Origin: an uncultured Prevotellaceae bacterium
GTDB taxonomy: Bacteria; Bacteroidota; Bacteroidia; Bacteroidales; Bacteroidaceae
NCBI GenBank assembly: GCA_900321425.1
Contig: ONWA01000023.1
Coordinates: forward strand, 1 to 34,563
Direction: 5' to 3'
Length of the DNA stretch: 34,563 nucleotides
Each line of letters begins with the position of its first letter. Position 1 is the stretch's first letter. The notes under the pieces are model-generated. The model had not been told where the DNA came from, made no database searches, and saw nothing but the letters and a program-made list of their open reading frames with translations. Shown piece after piece: positions 1 through 7,932 of this stretch. The position numbers and the translations under genes are program-made.

Positions 1-217
1 AGGTAAGAAAAAACACAGGCAGATTCCACAGATGGCTCAGGGCTGAGACGGCAAAGAAGGCAGCAGTCCACCGTCGCAAACGTACCGACGAGGTAATGTT
101 GGGAGCAATGGCGTTGCCCCGCCGAAAGAGTAGATAGAAACAGGCGACAATATTTAACATTGTCACTCCGCCGTAAAACACATAAAATATATCTGTCAGT
201 ACCGACTGCTCGTACAC
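1..217 (-). CDS. N-terminal part of a membrane protein, cut by the window edge
   Basis: The minus strand is open from about 217 to the window edge (about 72 codons) and reads as a hydrophobic protein. Segments such as LTDIFYVFYGGVTMLNIVAC and WTAAFFAVSALSHLW look like two membrane helices joined by a short basic loop (FRRGN ... RLRRW). This pattern fits the N-terminal membrane part of the multi-helix, AraC-like regulators common in Prevotella, but no DNA-binding domain is inside the window, so that is only a guess. The start is uncertain: GTG at 217 keeps the conserved-looking lead-in, ATG at 160 is the first methionine, and an in-frame stop lies further upstream. A good promoter match sits at 281-312. 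Confidence 0.5.
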   Translation of the reverse strand, partial: MYEQSVLTDIFYVFYGGVTMLNIVACFYLLFRRGNAIAPNITSSVRLRRWTAAFFAVSALSHLWNLPVFFLT

Positions 218-280
218 AATTGATGAATGTTGAAATATAGAATTCTTGTCGTGAAAGTGCCTTAAAGACTATTTTCGTTG

Positions 281-312
281 CAAATTTACAAACTATTTCT
301 GAGAGTTCCAAA
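281..312 (-). promoter_or_regulatory. Bacteroidota-type promoter for the left-edge membrane protein
   Basis: On the minus strand TTTG (309-312) is followed after exactly 20 nt by TAAATTTG (281-288). This matches the Bacteroidota -33 TTTG and -7 TAnnTTTG consensus with normal spacing. Transcription would start near 274, about 55 nt before the proposed GTG start. Confidence 0.6.
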
Positions 313-332
313 TAATGGTTTGAAATTCTATT

Positions 333-872
333 TCATGGGGTTCGTTGGGCCAGGAAGCGGATGACCGCATGGCGGATACTGGTCAGTCCGAATTCGTCGG
401 GGTTTATTTCATCGAGAGGGATCCACACGCAGGCAGCAGCATCGTCGCCTGCGTGTACTTTTATATCCTCGGGCACACGCGCGATGTAATCCATGTCGAG
501 GGTGTGTACTCCCATGCCACTATAGAGATAGACGTTCGGACTGGAAAAGAGATACTGTATCTGTTCCACCTTCAAGCCCGTCTCTTCCTCGATCTCCCGT
601 CGCATCCCTTCTTCTGCCGTCTCATACATATCAATGAACCCGCCGGGCAGGTCGAGTGTACCCTTGGCCGGTTCTTTCGCACGCCGGACAGCCAGCATCT
701 CCTCGCGACCATTCCTCGTTCGTAGGATGAAGGCGGCCGTGGCTGCGCATACGTTGGCATAATAGACGAAGCCGCAGTCTTGGCACTGCTTGCTTTTGAA
801 GTCGTGTACCTCAAAATGGGAACTGCCGCATACGGGGCAGTAATGGAATTTCTCTAAAGGATGCTCTTTCAT
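333..872 (-). CDS. NUDIX hydrolase with N-terminal zinc ribbon
   Basis: This 179-residue protein should hydrolyse a nucleoside diphosphate linked to another moiety. The full Nudix box GX5EX7REUXEEXGU is present at residues 78-100 (G78, E84, R92-E93, E96-E97, G99). An N-terminal zinc ribbon is formed by C12-x2-C15 and C30-x2-C33, the layout seen in NudC-like and ADP-ribose-pyrophosphatase-like NUDIX proteins. It is shorter than NudC (about 260 residues) and lacks NudC's large N-terminal domain. The substrate cannot be told from the sequence. It is a stand-alone gene with its own promoter match just upstream (916-946), and it is transcribed in the same direction as the left-edge gene. Confidence 0.9.
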   Translation of the reverse strand: MKEHPLEKFHYCPVCGSSHFEVHDFKSKQCQDCGFVYYANVCAATAAFILRTRNGREEMLAVRRAKEPAKGTLDLPGGFIDMYETAEEGMRREIEEETGLKVEQIQYLFSSPNVYLYSGMGVHTLDMDYIARVPEDIKVHAGDDAAACVWIPLDEINPDEFGLTSIRHAVIRFLAQRTP

Positions 873-915
873 GAATCAGTTCACATTGTTATATAGACGG
901 TTTAGTGTCCAACTG

Positions 916-946
916 CAAAGATACGAATAATGTTTGAATGAGCAAT
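916..946 (-). promoter_or_regulatory. Probable promoter of the NUDIX gene
   Basis: Minus strand TATCTTTG (916-923) matches the -7 TAnnTTTG consensus. The -33 element is only ATTG (943-946), 19 nt away, so one mismatch. Distance to the ATG at 872 is about 40 nt. Confidence 0.5.
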
Positions 947-1007
947 TTTTTTTGAGTGTTAAAATGAAAAAGACGACTCCTCATGGGGCATATTCGAAAA
1001 AAATCAT

Positions 1008-1015
1008 TAACTTTG
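1008..1015 (+). promoter_or_regulatory. -7 element of the alpha/beta hydrolase gene
   Basis: TAACTTTG matches TAnnTTTG. No clear TTTG is seen 19-20 nt upstream. The element lies 28 nt before the ATG at 1044, so the leader would be about 25 nt. Confidence 0.45.
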
Positions 1016-1043
1016 TAGCCCAATCAAATCGGACCGAATATTT

Positions 1044-1883
1044 ATGAGACGTTTTAAGTATTTCATGCTTTTAGTGATGTGTGCAATATCAATGACCGCT
1101 ATGGCACAAAAAGATAAACCCAAACCATTGGAGATGGAGTTATGGCTGTCGCAGGCTCCCTACCAGACAGCGAAGAATGAACAGGACACCGCCAAGCTTT
1201 ATGTGTTCCTGCCTGAAGCGAAGAAGGCCACAGGCCGTGCTATCGTATGCTGTCCAGGTGGCGGCTATTCGCATCTGGCACTGTTTCACGAAGGATTCGA
1301 CTGGGCTACCTATTTCCTCAACCAGGGTATTGCCCTGATTGTGTTGAAATACAGGATGCCGGGTGGCAACTACAAGATACCTATTGCCGATGCTGAAGAG
1401 GCGATGAAGGTGGTGCGCCGTCATGCAGCAGACTGGAATATCAGCTCATCGGATGTGGGCATCATGGGATTCTCAGCTGGCGGACATCTGGCTTCCACCA
1501 TCGCCACGCATGCCAAAGGGGAGGCAAAGCCCGATTTCCAGATCCTGTTCTATCCAGTCATCTCGATGGAACCGACCTATACGCATAAAGGGTCGCTGAC
1601 CAACTTCCTGGGGCGCAGTCCTAAGAAGAGACTCATCAAGGACTATAGCAACGATACACAGGTGAACCGTACGACTCCCCGTGCTTTTATTGCTCTCAGT
1701 GACGATGACAATGCGGTGCTCCCAGTGAACGGAGCCAATTATTATATGCAGTGCTATCGTCATGAAGTGCCCGCCTCCTTACATATCTATCCGACAGGAG
1801 GACACGGATGGGGCTATCGCGAGGGATTTGCCTTCCACTACCAGATGATCTTTGAACTCAAAGCCTGGCTGGAAAGCTTCTAA
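1044..1883 (+). CDS. Secreted alpha/beta hydrolase (esterase-like)
   Basis: This 279-residue protein has a Sec signal peptide (basic MRRFKY, hydrophobic core, cleavage after AMA-21 before Q22), so it acts in the periplasm or outside. The nucleophile elbow is GFSAG with Ser144. The oxyanion-hole region PGGG is at 71-74, the acid is probably in SDDDN (220-223), and the catalytic His is H254 in GGHGWG. The fold and order of motifs fit the BD-FAE/acetyl-xylan-esterase-like group of polysaccharide de-esterifying enzymes. That substrate is an inference, because no glycoside hydrolase or SusCD genes are nearby. The gene ends 3 nt before the stop of the convergent lipoprotein gene, with no terminator between them. 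Confidence 0.85.
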   Translation: MRRFKYFMLLVMCAISMTAMAQKDKPKPLEMELWLSQAPYQTAKNEQDTAKLYVFLPEAKKATGRAIVCCPGGGYSHLALFHEGFDWATYFLNQGIALIVLKYRMPGGNYKIPIADAEEAMKVVRRHAADWNISSSDVGIMGFSAGGHLASTIATHAKGEAKPDFQILFYPVISMEPTYTHKGSLTNFLGRSPKKRLIKDYSNDTQVNRTTPRAFIALSDDDNAVLPVNGANYYMQCYRHEVPASLHIYPTGGHGWGYREGFAFHYQMIFELKAWLESF

Positions 1884-1886
1884 GGC

Positions 1887-3056
1887 TTAGAGCAGAGCTT
1901 GGATCTCTGCCTCTAAGTCTTTAATATTCTCTGCACGCTTGACGAGATTGTTGTCTCTGTCGATGAGGAAGAAGGCAGGAACCGTCTGGATGTTGTAAAG
2001 TGCCATCTTTGAAGCCTGACTACCGTCGTCATCACGTACGTTGCACCAAGGGAGTGCAGCCGTCTGCTGCTTCCAGAAATGCTCGTTGTCATCCAACGAT
2101 ACCTGATAGATCTCAAAACCTTGTGCGTGATATTTGTTGTAGAGCTCGCGAAGCATCAGGATGCGCTTAGGTGAATCGTCCATCGCGAAGATATGGAAGT
2201 CGAGCATGACCACCTGTCCCTTCAGATCGCTCAGACGGCGGGTAACACCCTTGTTGTCTTTCATCTGCAAGTCAATCAGTCCTGACGATGATACTTTGTT
2301 GGCATCAATCGACTGGTTGTTCTTCGCTTCTATGATACGACTGTTCTTCATACCCTCAAGAGCGATGTTATGCAGGTTCTGACCGCGTTCGGCATTCGGA
2401 TAATAGGTATCCCAACTGGTGGCTACCGCAGCAAACGCCTTGACATCGTCCTTGTCCATGCGAGGATTGAAGATCAGCCAGTTGCCTAAGGTCTGGAATA
2501 AGGCAAAGTACGCATACGACTTATTGGGTTCCTTGAAGATATAGTTGCGCTTCACGTTCTCTTTATACTGATCAATGAGCTTCAGGATACTGTCGTTTGC
2601 TTCGTCGACCCCAATATTTACATCACGCTGGATGGCAATGGCGTGTTGCTGCAGCTGCATCTGCAGGAGCGTCAGCTCTTGTATCTTCTTACAGTTCTCA
2701 GAGCCGCTGATTTCGTACTGTGCTGCCATTGTAGGATAGGTAGCTTTGACGGTGACCGTCTCCGTGGAATCAATACTGATATTGATGATTTGGTCGGCAA
2801 TGCGCAGACGGTAGAACTCTGGCGCCTCTGTGGCTTTCTCCTCAAAATGGAAAGCACCCTCTTGATCCAGTTTGACAGAGTCCATCACAACGGGACCGTT
2901 GAGGCTGACATTCTCAAAATATAAGATAGAGTCCTGGGCTTGGGCAATCGTACCCTCTACGTTGAACTTCTTCTGTTGGCATGATGTCATACCATAGGCG
3001 CAGACCATGATGGTGGCGATGGGGAGGAATTTTCCTAATAGCATTTTCATTTTCAT
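1887..3056 (-). CDS. Lipoprotein with DUF4369-like and thioredoxin-fold domains, CxxC lost
   Basis: I place the start at ATG 3056 (389 residues) because a lipoprotein signal begins there (MKMKMLLGK, lipobox MTSC with Cys26), although the frame stays open further upstream. Residues of about 30-130 look like the DUF4369 beta-rich domain found before TlpA/AhpC-type thioredoxin domains in Bacteroidota. The C-terminal thioredoxin-like domain covers about residues 265-389 (VVMLDFHIF, cis-Pro loop TVPAFFLID). At the active-site position the family's WCxxC reads FAMDDSP: the two cysteines align with M292 and S295. A normal disulfide reductase role is therefore unlikely, and a binding or structural role is possible. 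It should be anchored by a lipid to the envelope. A strong promoter match lies at 3075-3106. Confidence 0.8.
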   Translation of the reverse strand: MKMKMLLGKFLPIATIMVCAYGMTSCQQKKFNVEGTIAQAQDSILYFENVSLNGPVVMDSVKLDQEGAFHFEEKATEAPEFYRLRIADQIINISIDSTETVTVKATYPTMAAQYEISGSENCKKIQELTLLQMQLQQHAIAIQRDVNIGVDEANDSILKLIDQYKENVKRNYIFKEPNKSYAYFALFQTLGNWLIFNPRMDKDDVKAFAAVATSWDTYYPNAERGQNLHNIALEGMKNSRIIEAKNNQSIDANKVSSSGLIDLQMKDNKGVTRRLSDLKGQVVMLDFHIFAMDDSPKRILMLRELYNKYHAQGFEIYQVSLDDNEHFWKQQTAALPWCNVRDDDGSQASKMALYNIQTVPAFFLIDRDNNLVKRAENIKDLEAEIQALL

Positions 3057-3074
3057 TATTTTGTTATTTGGGTG

Positions 3075-3106
3075 CAAAGTTACGGAAAAACGAGAGAAAA
3101 GCCAAA
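3075..3106 (-). promoter_or_regulatory. Strong promoter for the thioredoxin-fold lipoprotein
   Basis: Minus strand TTTG (3103-3106), 20 nt, TAACTTTG (3075-3082): a full match to the Bacteroidota consensus. The expected transcription start, near 3068, is about 12 nt from the chosen ATG at 3056. This strongly supports that start over the longer open frame, which would begin upstream of the promoter. Confidence 0.7.
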
Positions 3107-3148
3107 TTTTATTTGAGCTTTTCCGAGGACTATGTAAGTTCGGCGATG

Positions 3149-3180
3149 CTAAGGTCACGGAAAGTCGAGTGAAAAACAAA
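3149..3180 (-). repeat. Degraded second copy of the promoter segment
   Basis: The segment 3149-3180 resembles 3075-3106 at an offset of 74 nt. Both share, on the plus strand, an ACGGAAA core, a CGAG-GAAAA stretch and a closing CAAA. The -33 TTTG is kept, but the -7 element is damaged (TGACCTTAG in place of TAACTTTG). It reads as a diverged duplication of the promoter. Confidence 0.4.
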
Positions 3181-3249
3181 ATATATTTTTGATATTTTGG
3201 TACAATTTTCATGTTTGTGCGTCTTTGTGATAAACGAAAACAGGATTTT

Positions 3250-6126
3250 ATGAACACGTGGAAAGCAAATCTTGACGAAACGAAGAAAAGATACATCAAC
3301 TGGTGGAACCATCGGGGGATAGTACTCAATATGTGGGAGCATTTTCAGGAGGGAGTGACTCCCCATGCCGATGTGCCGATGCCTCCAACGCCCAAGGACC
3401 TGAATCAGAAATGGTTTGATCCGCAGTGGCGTGCCGACTATCTCGACTGGTATGTGGCGCATAGCTCGTTGAAGGCAGATATGCTACCTGTGGCCAATAC
3501 CCAGCTAGGACCTGGCTCTTTGGCAGCCATCCTTGGTGGCGTGTTTGAGGGTGGTGAGGATACCATCTGGATTCATCCCAATCCCCACTATACGGACGAT
3601 ATCGTGTTTGAAGAGAACCATCCGAACTGGTTGCTTCACAAGGAACTGTTGAAGGCGGTCAAGGCCAAGGCACAGGGACATTACTATGTGGGTATGCCTG
3701 ATCTGATGGAAGGCATGGACGTGTTGGCTGCCTTGAAAGGAACCGACAAGGTGCTGTTGGATACCGTGATGCAGCCAGAGGTGCTGGAGCATCAGATGCA
3801 ACAAATCAACGATATCTATTTCAAGGTGTTTGATGAGCTTTACGAGATCATCCGTGAAGGCGATGAGATGGCGTTCTGCTATTTCTCTTCATGGGCACCA
3901 GGAAAGATGTCGAAGTTGCAGAGCGACATCTCTACCATGATCAGCGTGGAGGACTATCGTCGTTTTGTCCAGCCGTTTATCCGTGAACAGTGTCAGAAGA
4001 TTGACTATACACTATACCATCTCGATGGTGTGGGCGCACTCCATCATCTGCCCGCCCTTTTGGAGATTGAGGAACTGAATGCTATCCAGTGGACACCAGG
4101 AGTGGGAGAACCACAGGGCGGATCACCCAAATGGTACGACCTGTATAAGAAGATTCTGGCAGGTGGGAAGAGTATCATGGCTTGTTGGGTGACCCTCGAC
4201 GAACTGAAACCTCTCCTTGACAATATCGGAGGAGACGGTGTACACCTGGAGATGGATTTCCACCATGAGCGTGAGGTGGAGCAGGCGATGCGGATCATCG
4301 AAGAATATCAGTCGAAAGATGATATCGACCGTGAGGTGGAGGAGATTATCCGTATCACGGAGGCACAGTTCGGTGAGAAAGAGCAGACAGCTCCTAAAGA
4401 GACACCTGCTGTCGTCCATCGTTCATTGGAAGAGGTGGCTCAGGAGCGGATACTGGTGCTGGATGGTGCTATGGGTACGATGATTCAGCGCTATCATCTG
4501 CGAGAAGAGGATTTCCGTGGGGCACGTTTTGTACAGCATCCTAATGAACTGAAGGGGTGTAATGATGTACTGTCGCTCACCTGTCCGTTTGTGCTGCGTG
4601 AGATCCATCGGAAATACCTTGACGCAGGAGCCGATTTCATCGAGACCAATACCTTTAATGCACAAGCCATCTCCATGGGTGACTATGGTTTGCAGACCCA
4701 TTGTCGTGAGATCAACTTGGAGGCCTGTCGGATTGCCCGTGAACTGGCTGATGAGTATACCCGTAAGAATCCGGATAAGCCCAGGTTCGTGATGGGTAGC
4801 GTGGGACCCACCAGTCGTACGTGTTCTATGGCTACAGGAGGAGGTGAGCCCCTTGCCGAAGGCGTTCTATATGATGCTTATCTGGAACAGATGGAAGCAT
4901 TGATCGACGGTGGGGTAGACGCTATTCTGATTGAGACCATCTTCGATACGCTGAATGCGAAGATTGCAATGGATGCAGCCCGACAGGCGATGACAAAGAA
5001 AGGAAAGAAACTGCCTATCATGCTCAGTTTCTCCGTGTCGACGGCAGACGGGCATAATATGTTAGGACAGGATGTCTTGCAGTTCATACAGCAGTTGGAG
5101 GGCGACGAACTCTTTGCCGTGGGCATCAACTGTCTGTCTGACATCCGACAGATGATGCCGCTCGTTCAGCAACTGGCACAACAGTTGCCTTACCGTATCC
5201 TGCTCTATCCGAACGCAGGAATGCCCGATGGCAAAGGTGATTATCATACTACTCCCGAAGCCCTGCGAAAAGAGCTGTGGCCCTTGTTGGAGGCACATCA
5301 GTTGAATATTGTGGGTGGCTGTTGTGGAACGACCGACCAGCATATCGCCAAGATCGCTGAGGCCGTACAGCCGATAGCTGGACTGTTCCTCAGTCCTCAT
5401 CATCCTGGTGAGCCTATGGCGGTGGTCAGTAGGCCGACGACTGCTCCAGAGAAACCAGTAGCTGCTACTCAGAAGCCATCAGCCGTCGACTCACCTGAAG
5501 AGCGACTGTTTCAGGCAATCCTGAATGGTAAGGCTGATGAGGCAGAAGCAGCGACGAAGGCAGCCATTGACCTGCAGATAGCCCCACAAGACCTCATCAA
5601 CCAACAGATGATCCGTGCGATGGGTGAGGTGGGACAGCGCTTCCAGGACGGACAGGCTTTCGTTCCACAGTTGTTGATGGCTGGGCGTGCGATGAAGGCT
5701 GCTCTCGAACTACTCAAGCCCATGTTGGCGGGTGCTGCTGATACCACCTTGGGTAAGGTGGTCATTGGAACGGTCAAGGGCGACCTGCATGATATCGGCA
5801 AGAACCTTGTTGCCTCCATGCTCGAGGGCTGTGGCTTCGAGGTCGTGAACATCGGCATTGATGTCTCTGCTGATCAGTTTATCGAGGAGGTCAAGAAAAA
5901 CGAGCCTGATATCCTGTGTATGAGTGCTTTGCTCACCACGACCATGGGATATATGAAGGAAGTGATCGATGCTTTGGAGACTGCCGGTATTCGTCAACAG
6001 GTGAAGGTGATGGTGGGAGGAGCTCCCGTCACACAGGGTTTTGCCGATGAGATCGGTGCCGATGGCTATAGCGACAATGCCAATAGCGCGGTGAGGGTGG
6101 CCAAGCAATTACTTGGCAAGCTTTAA
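3250..6126 (+). CDS. Three-module corrinoid methyltransferase: URO-D + homocysteine methyltransferase + B12-binding
   Basis: This 958-residue protein starts at ATG 3250; the open frame begins at 3211, but the homologous-looking sequence begins at MNTWKANL. Residues 1 to about 365 look like the URO-D/MtaA/CmuA methyltransferase fold, with a YHLDG motif at H257-D259. Residues of about 396-710 are a homocysteine S-methyltransferase as in MetH: LDGAMGTMIQ near 404, zinc ligands C628 (GINC) and C691-C692 (GGCCGTT). A Pro/Ala linker follows. Then comes a helical cap (about 748-835) and a Rossmann B12 domain with DLHDIG, whose H847 should be the lower cobalt ligand. The pterin-binding and reactivation domains of MetH are absent. 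It should make methionine from homocysteine with a methylcobamide charged by a non-folate donor (inference). Its 3' end overlaps the convergent reactivation gene by 18 nt. Confidence 0.85.
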   Translation: MNTWKANLDETKKRYINWWNHRGIVLNMWEHFQEGVTPHADVPMPPTPKDLNQKWFDPQWRADYLDWYVAHSSLKADMLPVANTQLGPGSLAAILGGVFEGGEDTIWIHPNPHYTDDIVFEENHPNWLLHKELLKAVKAKAQGHYYVGMPDLMEGMDVLAALKGTDKVLLDTVMQPEVLEHQMQQINDIYFKVFDELYEIIREGDEMAFCYFSSWAPGKMSKLQSDISTMISVEDYRRFVQPFIREQCQKIDYTLYHLDGVGALHHLPALLEIEELNAIQWTPGVGEPQGGSPKWYDLYKKILAGGKSIMACWVTLDELKPLLDNIGGDGVHLEMDFHHEREVEQAMRIIEEYQSKDDIDREVEEIIRITEAQFGEKEQTAPKETPAVVHRSLEEVAQERILVLDGAMGTMIQRYHLREEDFRGARFVQHPNELKGCNDVLSLTCPFVLREIHRKYLDAGADFIETNTFNAQAISMGDYGLQTHCREINLEACRIARELADEYTRKNPDKPRFVMGSVGPTSRTCSMATGGGEPLAEGVLYDAYLEQMEALIDGGVDAILIETIFDTLNAKIAMDAARQAMTKKGKKLPIMLSFSVSTADGHNMLGQDVLQFIQQLEGDELFAVGINCLSDIRQMMPLVQQLAQQLPYRILLYPNAGMPDGKGDYHTTPEALRKELWPLLEAHQLNIVGGCCGTTDQHIAKIAEAVQPIAGLFLSPHHPGEPMAVVSRPTTAPEKPVAATQKPSAVDSPEERLFQAILNGKADEAEAATKAAIDLQIAPQDLINQQMIRAMGEVGQRFQDGQAFVPQLLMAGRAMKAALELLKPMLAGAADTTLGKVVIGTVKGDLHDIGKNLVASMLEGCGFEVVNIGIDVSADQFIEEVKKNEPDILCMSALLTTTMGYMKEVIDALETAGIRQQVKVMVGGAPVTQGFADEIGADGYSDNANSAVRVAKQLLGKL

Positions 6127-6801
6127 TCTCCGTTTATAGCAATTTTTGAAATCACAGAGTCCGCAGGTGTAGTCTAATCTGCGGACATTTTTTCCTACGC
6201 CAACGATTCCGCTTACCGACTTGATAGGGACCATCAGGGAACTGTCGGTGAGGTGTACACCGCAAGGTTCCTTCTCGCCTAAGAGTGGGAAGAGTCGTTG
6301 CTGTTGGGAGACATGCCATCCACAGTAGCCAGGACTGAACCGGTTGGTGTGCTTCCATTGAAGTTTGTCGATGGATAATTGTAGGAGAAGCTCCATCCGG
6401 TCAGCACATTTCTCTGCAATGACACTTCCTAAAGCATCTGCGATAAAAATCCTAACCATATCGCCTTTTGTCTTCAGCTGTTGTTGATACTGCTCAAACT
6501 CCGTACCGCTGGTAGCAACAAACAAGGCGAAGGCCTCGGAGCCTCTCAGTTGACGGGCAATGATTTTCCCTATATCGAAGGTCGTGTCCTGTATTGTCAG
6601 TTGATTTAGCTCCATGTCGAGCGTACCATATACCACCGTAAAGCACAGTCGTGGTCTGAGCAAGGCTCTGACTTCCTGAAGGATTGCGTCTGTCTCGCGA
6701 CAGGTGGCTTCGTCTGGCCACTGCTCACGATACCCCATCTGTTCGTATACGTCAGAAGGGACGATAGCAAGATCTTCGTATGACAGTTCCTTGTGGGTCA
6801 T
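6109..6801 (-). CDS. Stand-alone MetH-type reactivation (activation) domain protein
   Basis: The 230-residue product resembles the C-terminal AdoMet-binding domain of MetH, which rescues cob(II)alamin by reductive methylation. The signature RFSPGYCGW is at residues 154-162 (family: RxxPGY), and a later SVSGIVGVG segment also fits. The C-terminus carries a cysteine cluster, C213-x2-C216-x4-C221, that MetH itself lacks and that could hold metal or Fe-S (inference). I prefer ATG 6801 because it overlaps the stop of the upstream URO-D gene as ATGA, a sign of translational coupling; ATG 6810 would add three residues. It supplies the module missing from the large fusion on the opposite strand, so the three proteins probably work together. 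Confidence 0.85.
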   Translation of the reverse strand: MTHKELSYEDLAIVPSDVYEQMGYREQWPDEATCRETDAILQEVRALLRPRLCFTVVYGTLDMELNQLTIQDTTFDIGKIIARQLRGSEAFALFVATSGTEFEQYQQQLKTKGDMVRIFIADALGSVIAEKCADRMELLLQLSIDKLQWKHTNRFSPGYCGWHVSQQQRLFPLLGEKEPCGVHLTDSSLMVPIKSVSGIVGVGKNVRRLDYTCGLCDFKNCYKRRLKLAK

Positions 6802-7805
6802 CGATTCCATTCTTTCAGAGCCTCAAAGAAGGCGTCGATATTCTCGGGTGGCGTATGTGGCGGAGTGTCACAACCGCTAGACAGCACGAAGTTGGGGTAG
6901 TCTTTGGTAGATTCCAGTAATTCGAGGACTGCTGTTCTCATCTCCTCTGGAGTACCGTCCTTGAAGACGGATACAGGGTCGATATTTCCCATAGCCAATG
7001 CCGTTGACGGTACATCTTTCAGTACTTCGCTCATCACACACTTGTTGCCGAAATGGTAGGCGGCAGCCCCTGTATAGACCATCGCCTGTGTACAGTGACC
7101 TGTGTTGCCGCAGTTATGGAGAACGATACTGAAGGTGTCGTCTTGCAGGTGGTCGACAATACGTTTGACATACTCAGAGGAGAAGGTCAAACAGTCATCG
7201 TTGGACATCAGACCGGCAGCAGGTTCTGCCATCACCACACCATTGGCGCCTGTTGCCTTCAGTGCTTGGCAATATTTCTCAATGAAATCCGTACATTTCT
7301 GTAGAAGCGTATGTGCTGCGTCAGGATGCTCGTAGATGAGTACCATGATCTCCGACATATCGTAGAGACGGCCTGCCAGTGAGAACGGACCGATACAGCC
7401 AGCCAGTAGTGGACGGTCCTGTATCGCTTTTGCTGCCATCAGATTGGTTTTCAGGTAGGCAGGGATTCTTCCTGTGCTCAATGATGGCACTTGCAATGCA
7501 TGGATGGCTTCCACACTATCCAATAGACGACTGGATACGGCGGGAACGGCAATATCGGAGAAGGTGACCTCTGCTCCAAAGGCCTCTGCCTCTGTAGTCA
7601 GGTCCATGATGGTTGCCGCAGCAGCACTCTCTGGATAACGATGCATCAGGGTCATCACGGCATCGTAATGAACCTTTCCGTCAGAGACAGCCTCGCGAAC
7701 GGTGTTACCATTCATCTCTATTCCTGGATGTGTCATAATAGGAATGGCAGTCACAGCGCGCTGGCGGATGATGCCTTCCATCCATTGAGTCATGTTGATT
7801 TTCAT
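6798..7805 (-). CDS. URO-D family zinc methyltransferase (MtaA/MtbA/CmuA-like)
   Basis: This 335-residue protein is the length of MtaA/MtbA methylcobamide:thiol methyltransferases. It has their zinc signature: H230-x-C232 in LHNCGNTGHC and C312 in SSGCDTPPHTP. The late MGNIDPV segment (272-278) also fits the family. Heme-pathway uroporphyrinogen decarboxylase lacks this HxC...C set, so a corrinoid methyl-transfer role is far more likely than heme synthesis. Known members move a methyl group between a corrinoid protein and a thiol such as coenzyme M. Bacteroidota are not known to use coenzyme M, so the partner here is open. It is the first gene of a two-gene operon with the reactivation protein (ATGA overlap). 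No consensus promoter and no cobalamin-riboswitch-like element was seen upstream (7806-7930). Confidence 0.85.
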   Translation of the reverse strand: MKINMTQWMEGIIRQRAVTAIPIMTHPGIEMNGNTVREAVSDGKVHYDAVMTLMHRYPESAAAATIMDLTTEAEAFGAEVTFSDIAVPAVSSRLLDSVEAIHALQVPSLSTGRIPAYLKTNLMAAKAIQDRPLLAGCIGPFSLAGRLYDMSEIMVLIYEHPDAAHTLLQKCTDFIEKYCQALKATGANGVVMAEPAAGLMSNDDCLTFSSEYVKRIVDHLQDDTFSIVLHNCGNTGHCTQAMVYTGAAAYHFGNKCVMSEVLKDVPSTALAMGNIDPVSVFKDGTPEEMRTAVLELLESTKDYPNFVLSSGCDTPPHTPPENIDAFFEALKEWNR

Positions 7806-7932
7806 CGCTTTCCGTTTTTTATTAATAACGATTGATTTCTTTTTCCGTCATCATTTTCGTCAGAATCCCTTCCCGATTTCATAAAAAAGGAAAAAATATC
7901 CGCGTAAATTCTTTTTTTATTTATATAATGTG

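Noticed and set aside
3057-3329. Longer start (3329) for the thioredoxin-fold lipoprotein
   Set aside because: The extra 91 codons span the promoter and its decayed copy and would hide the lipoprotein signal peptide.
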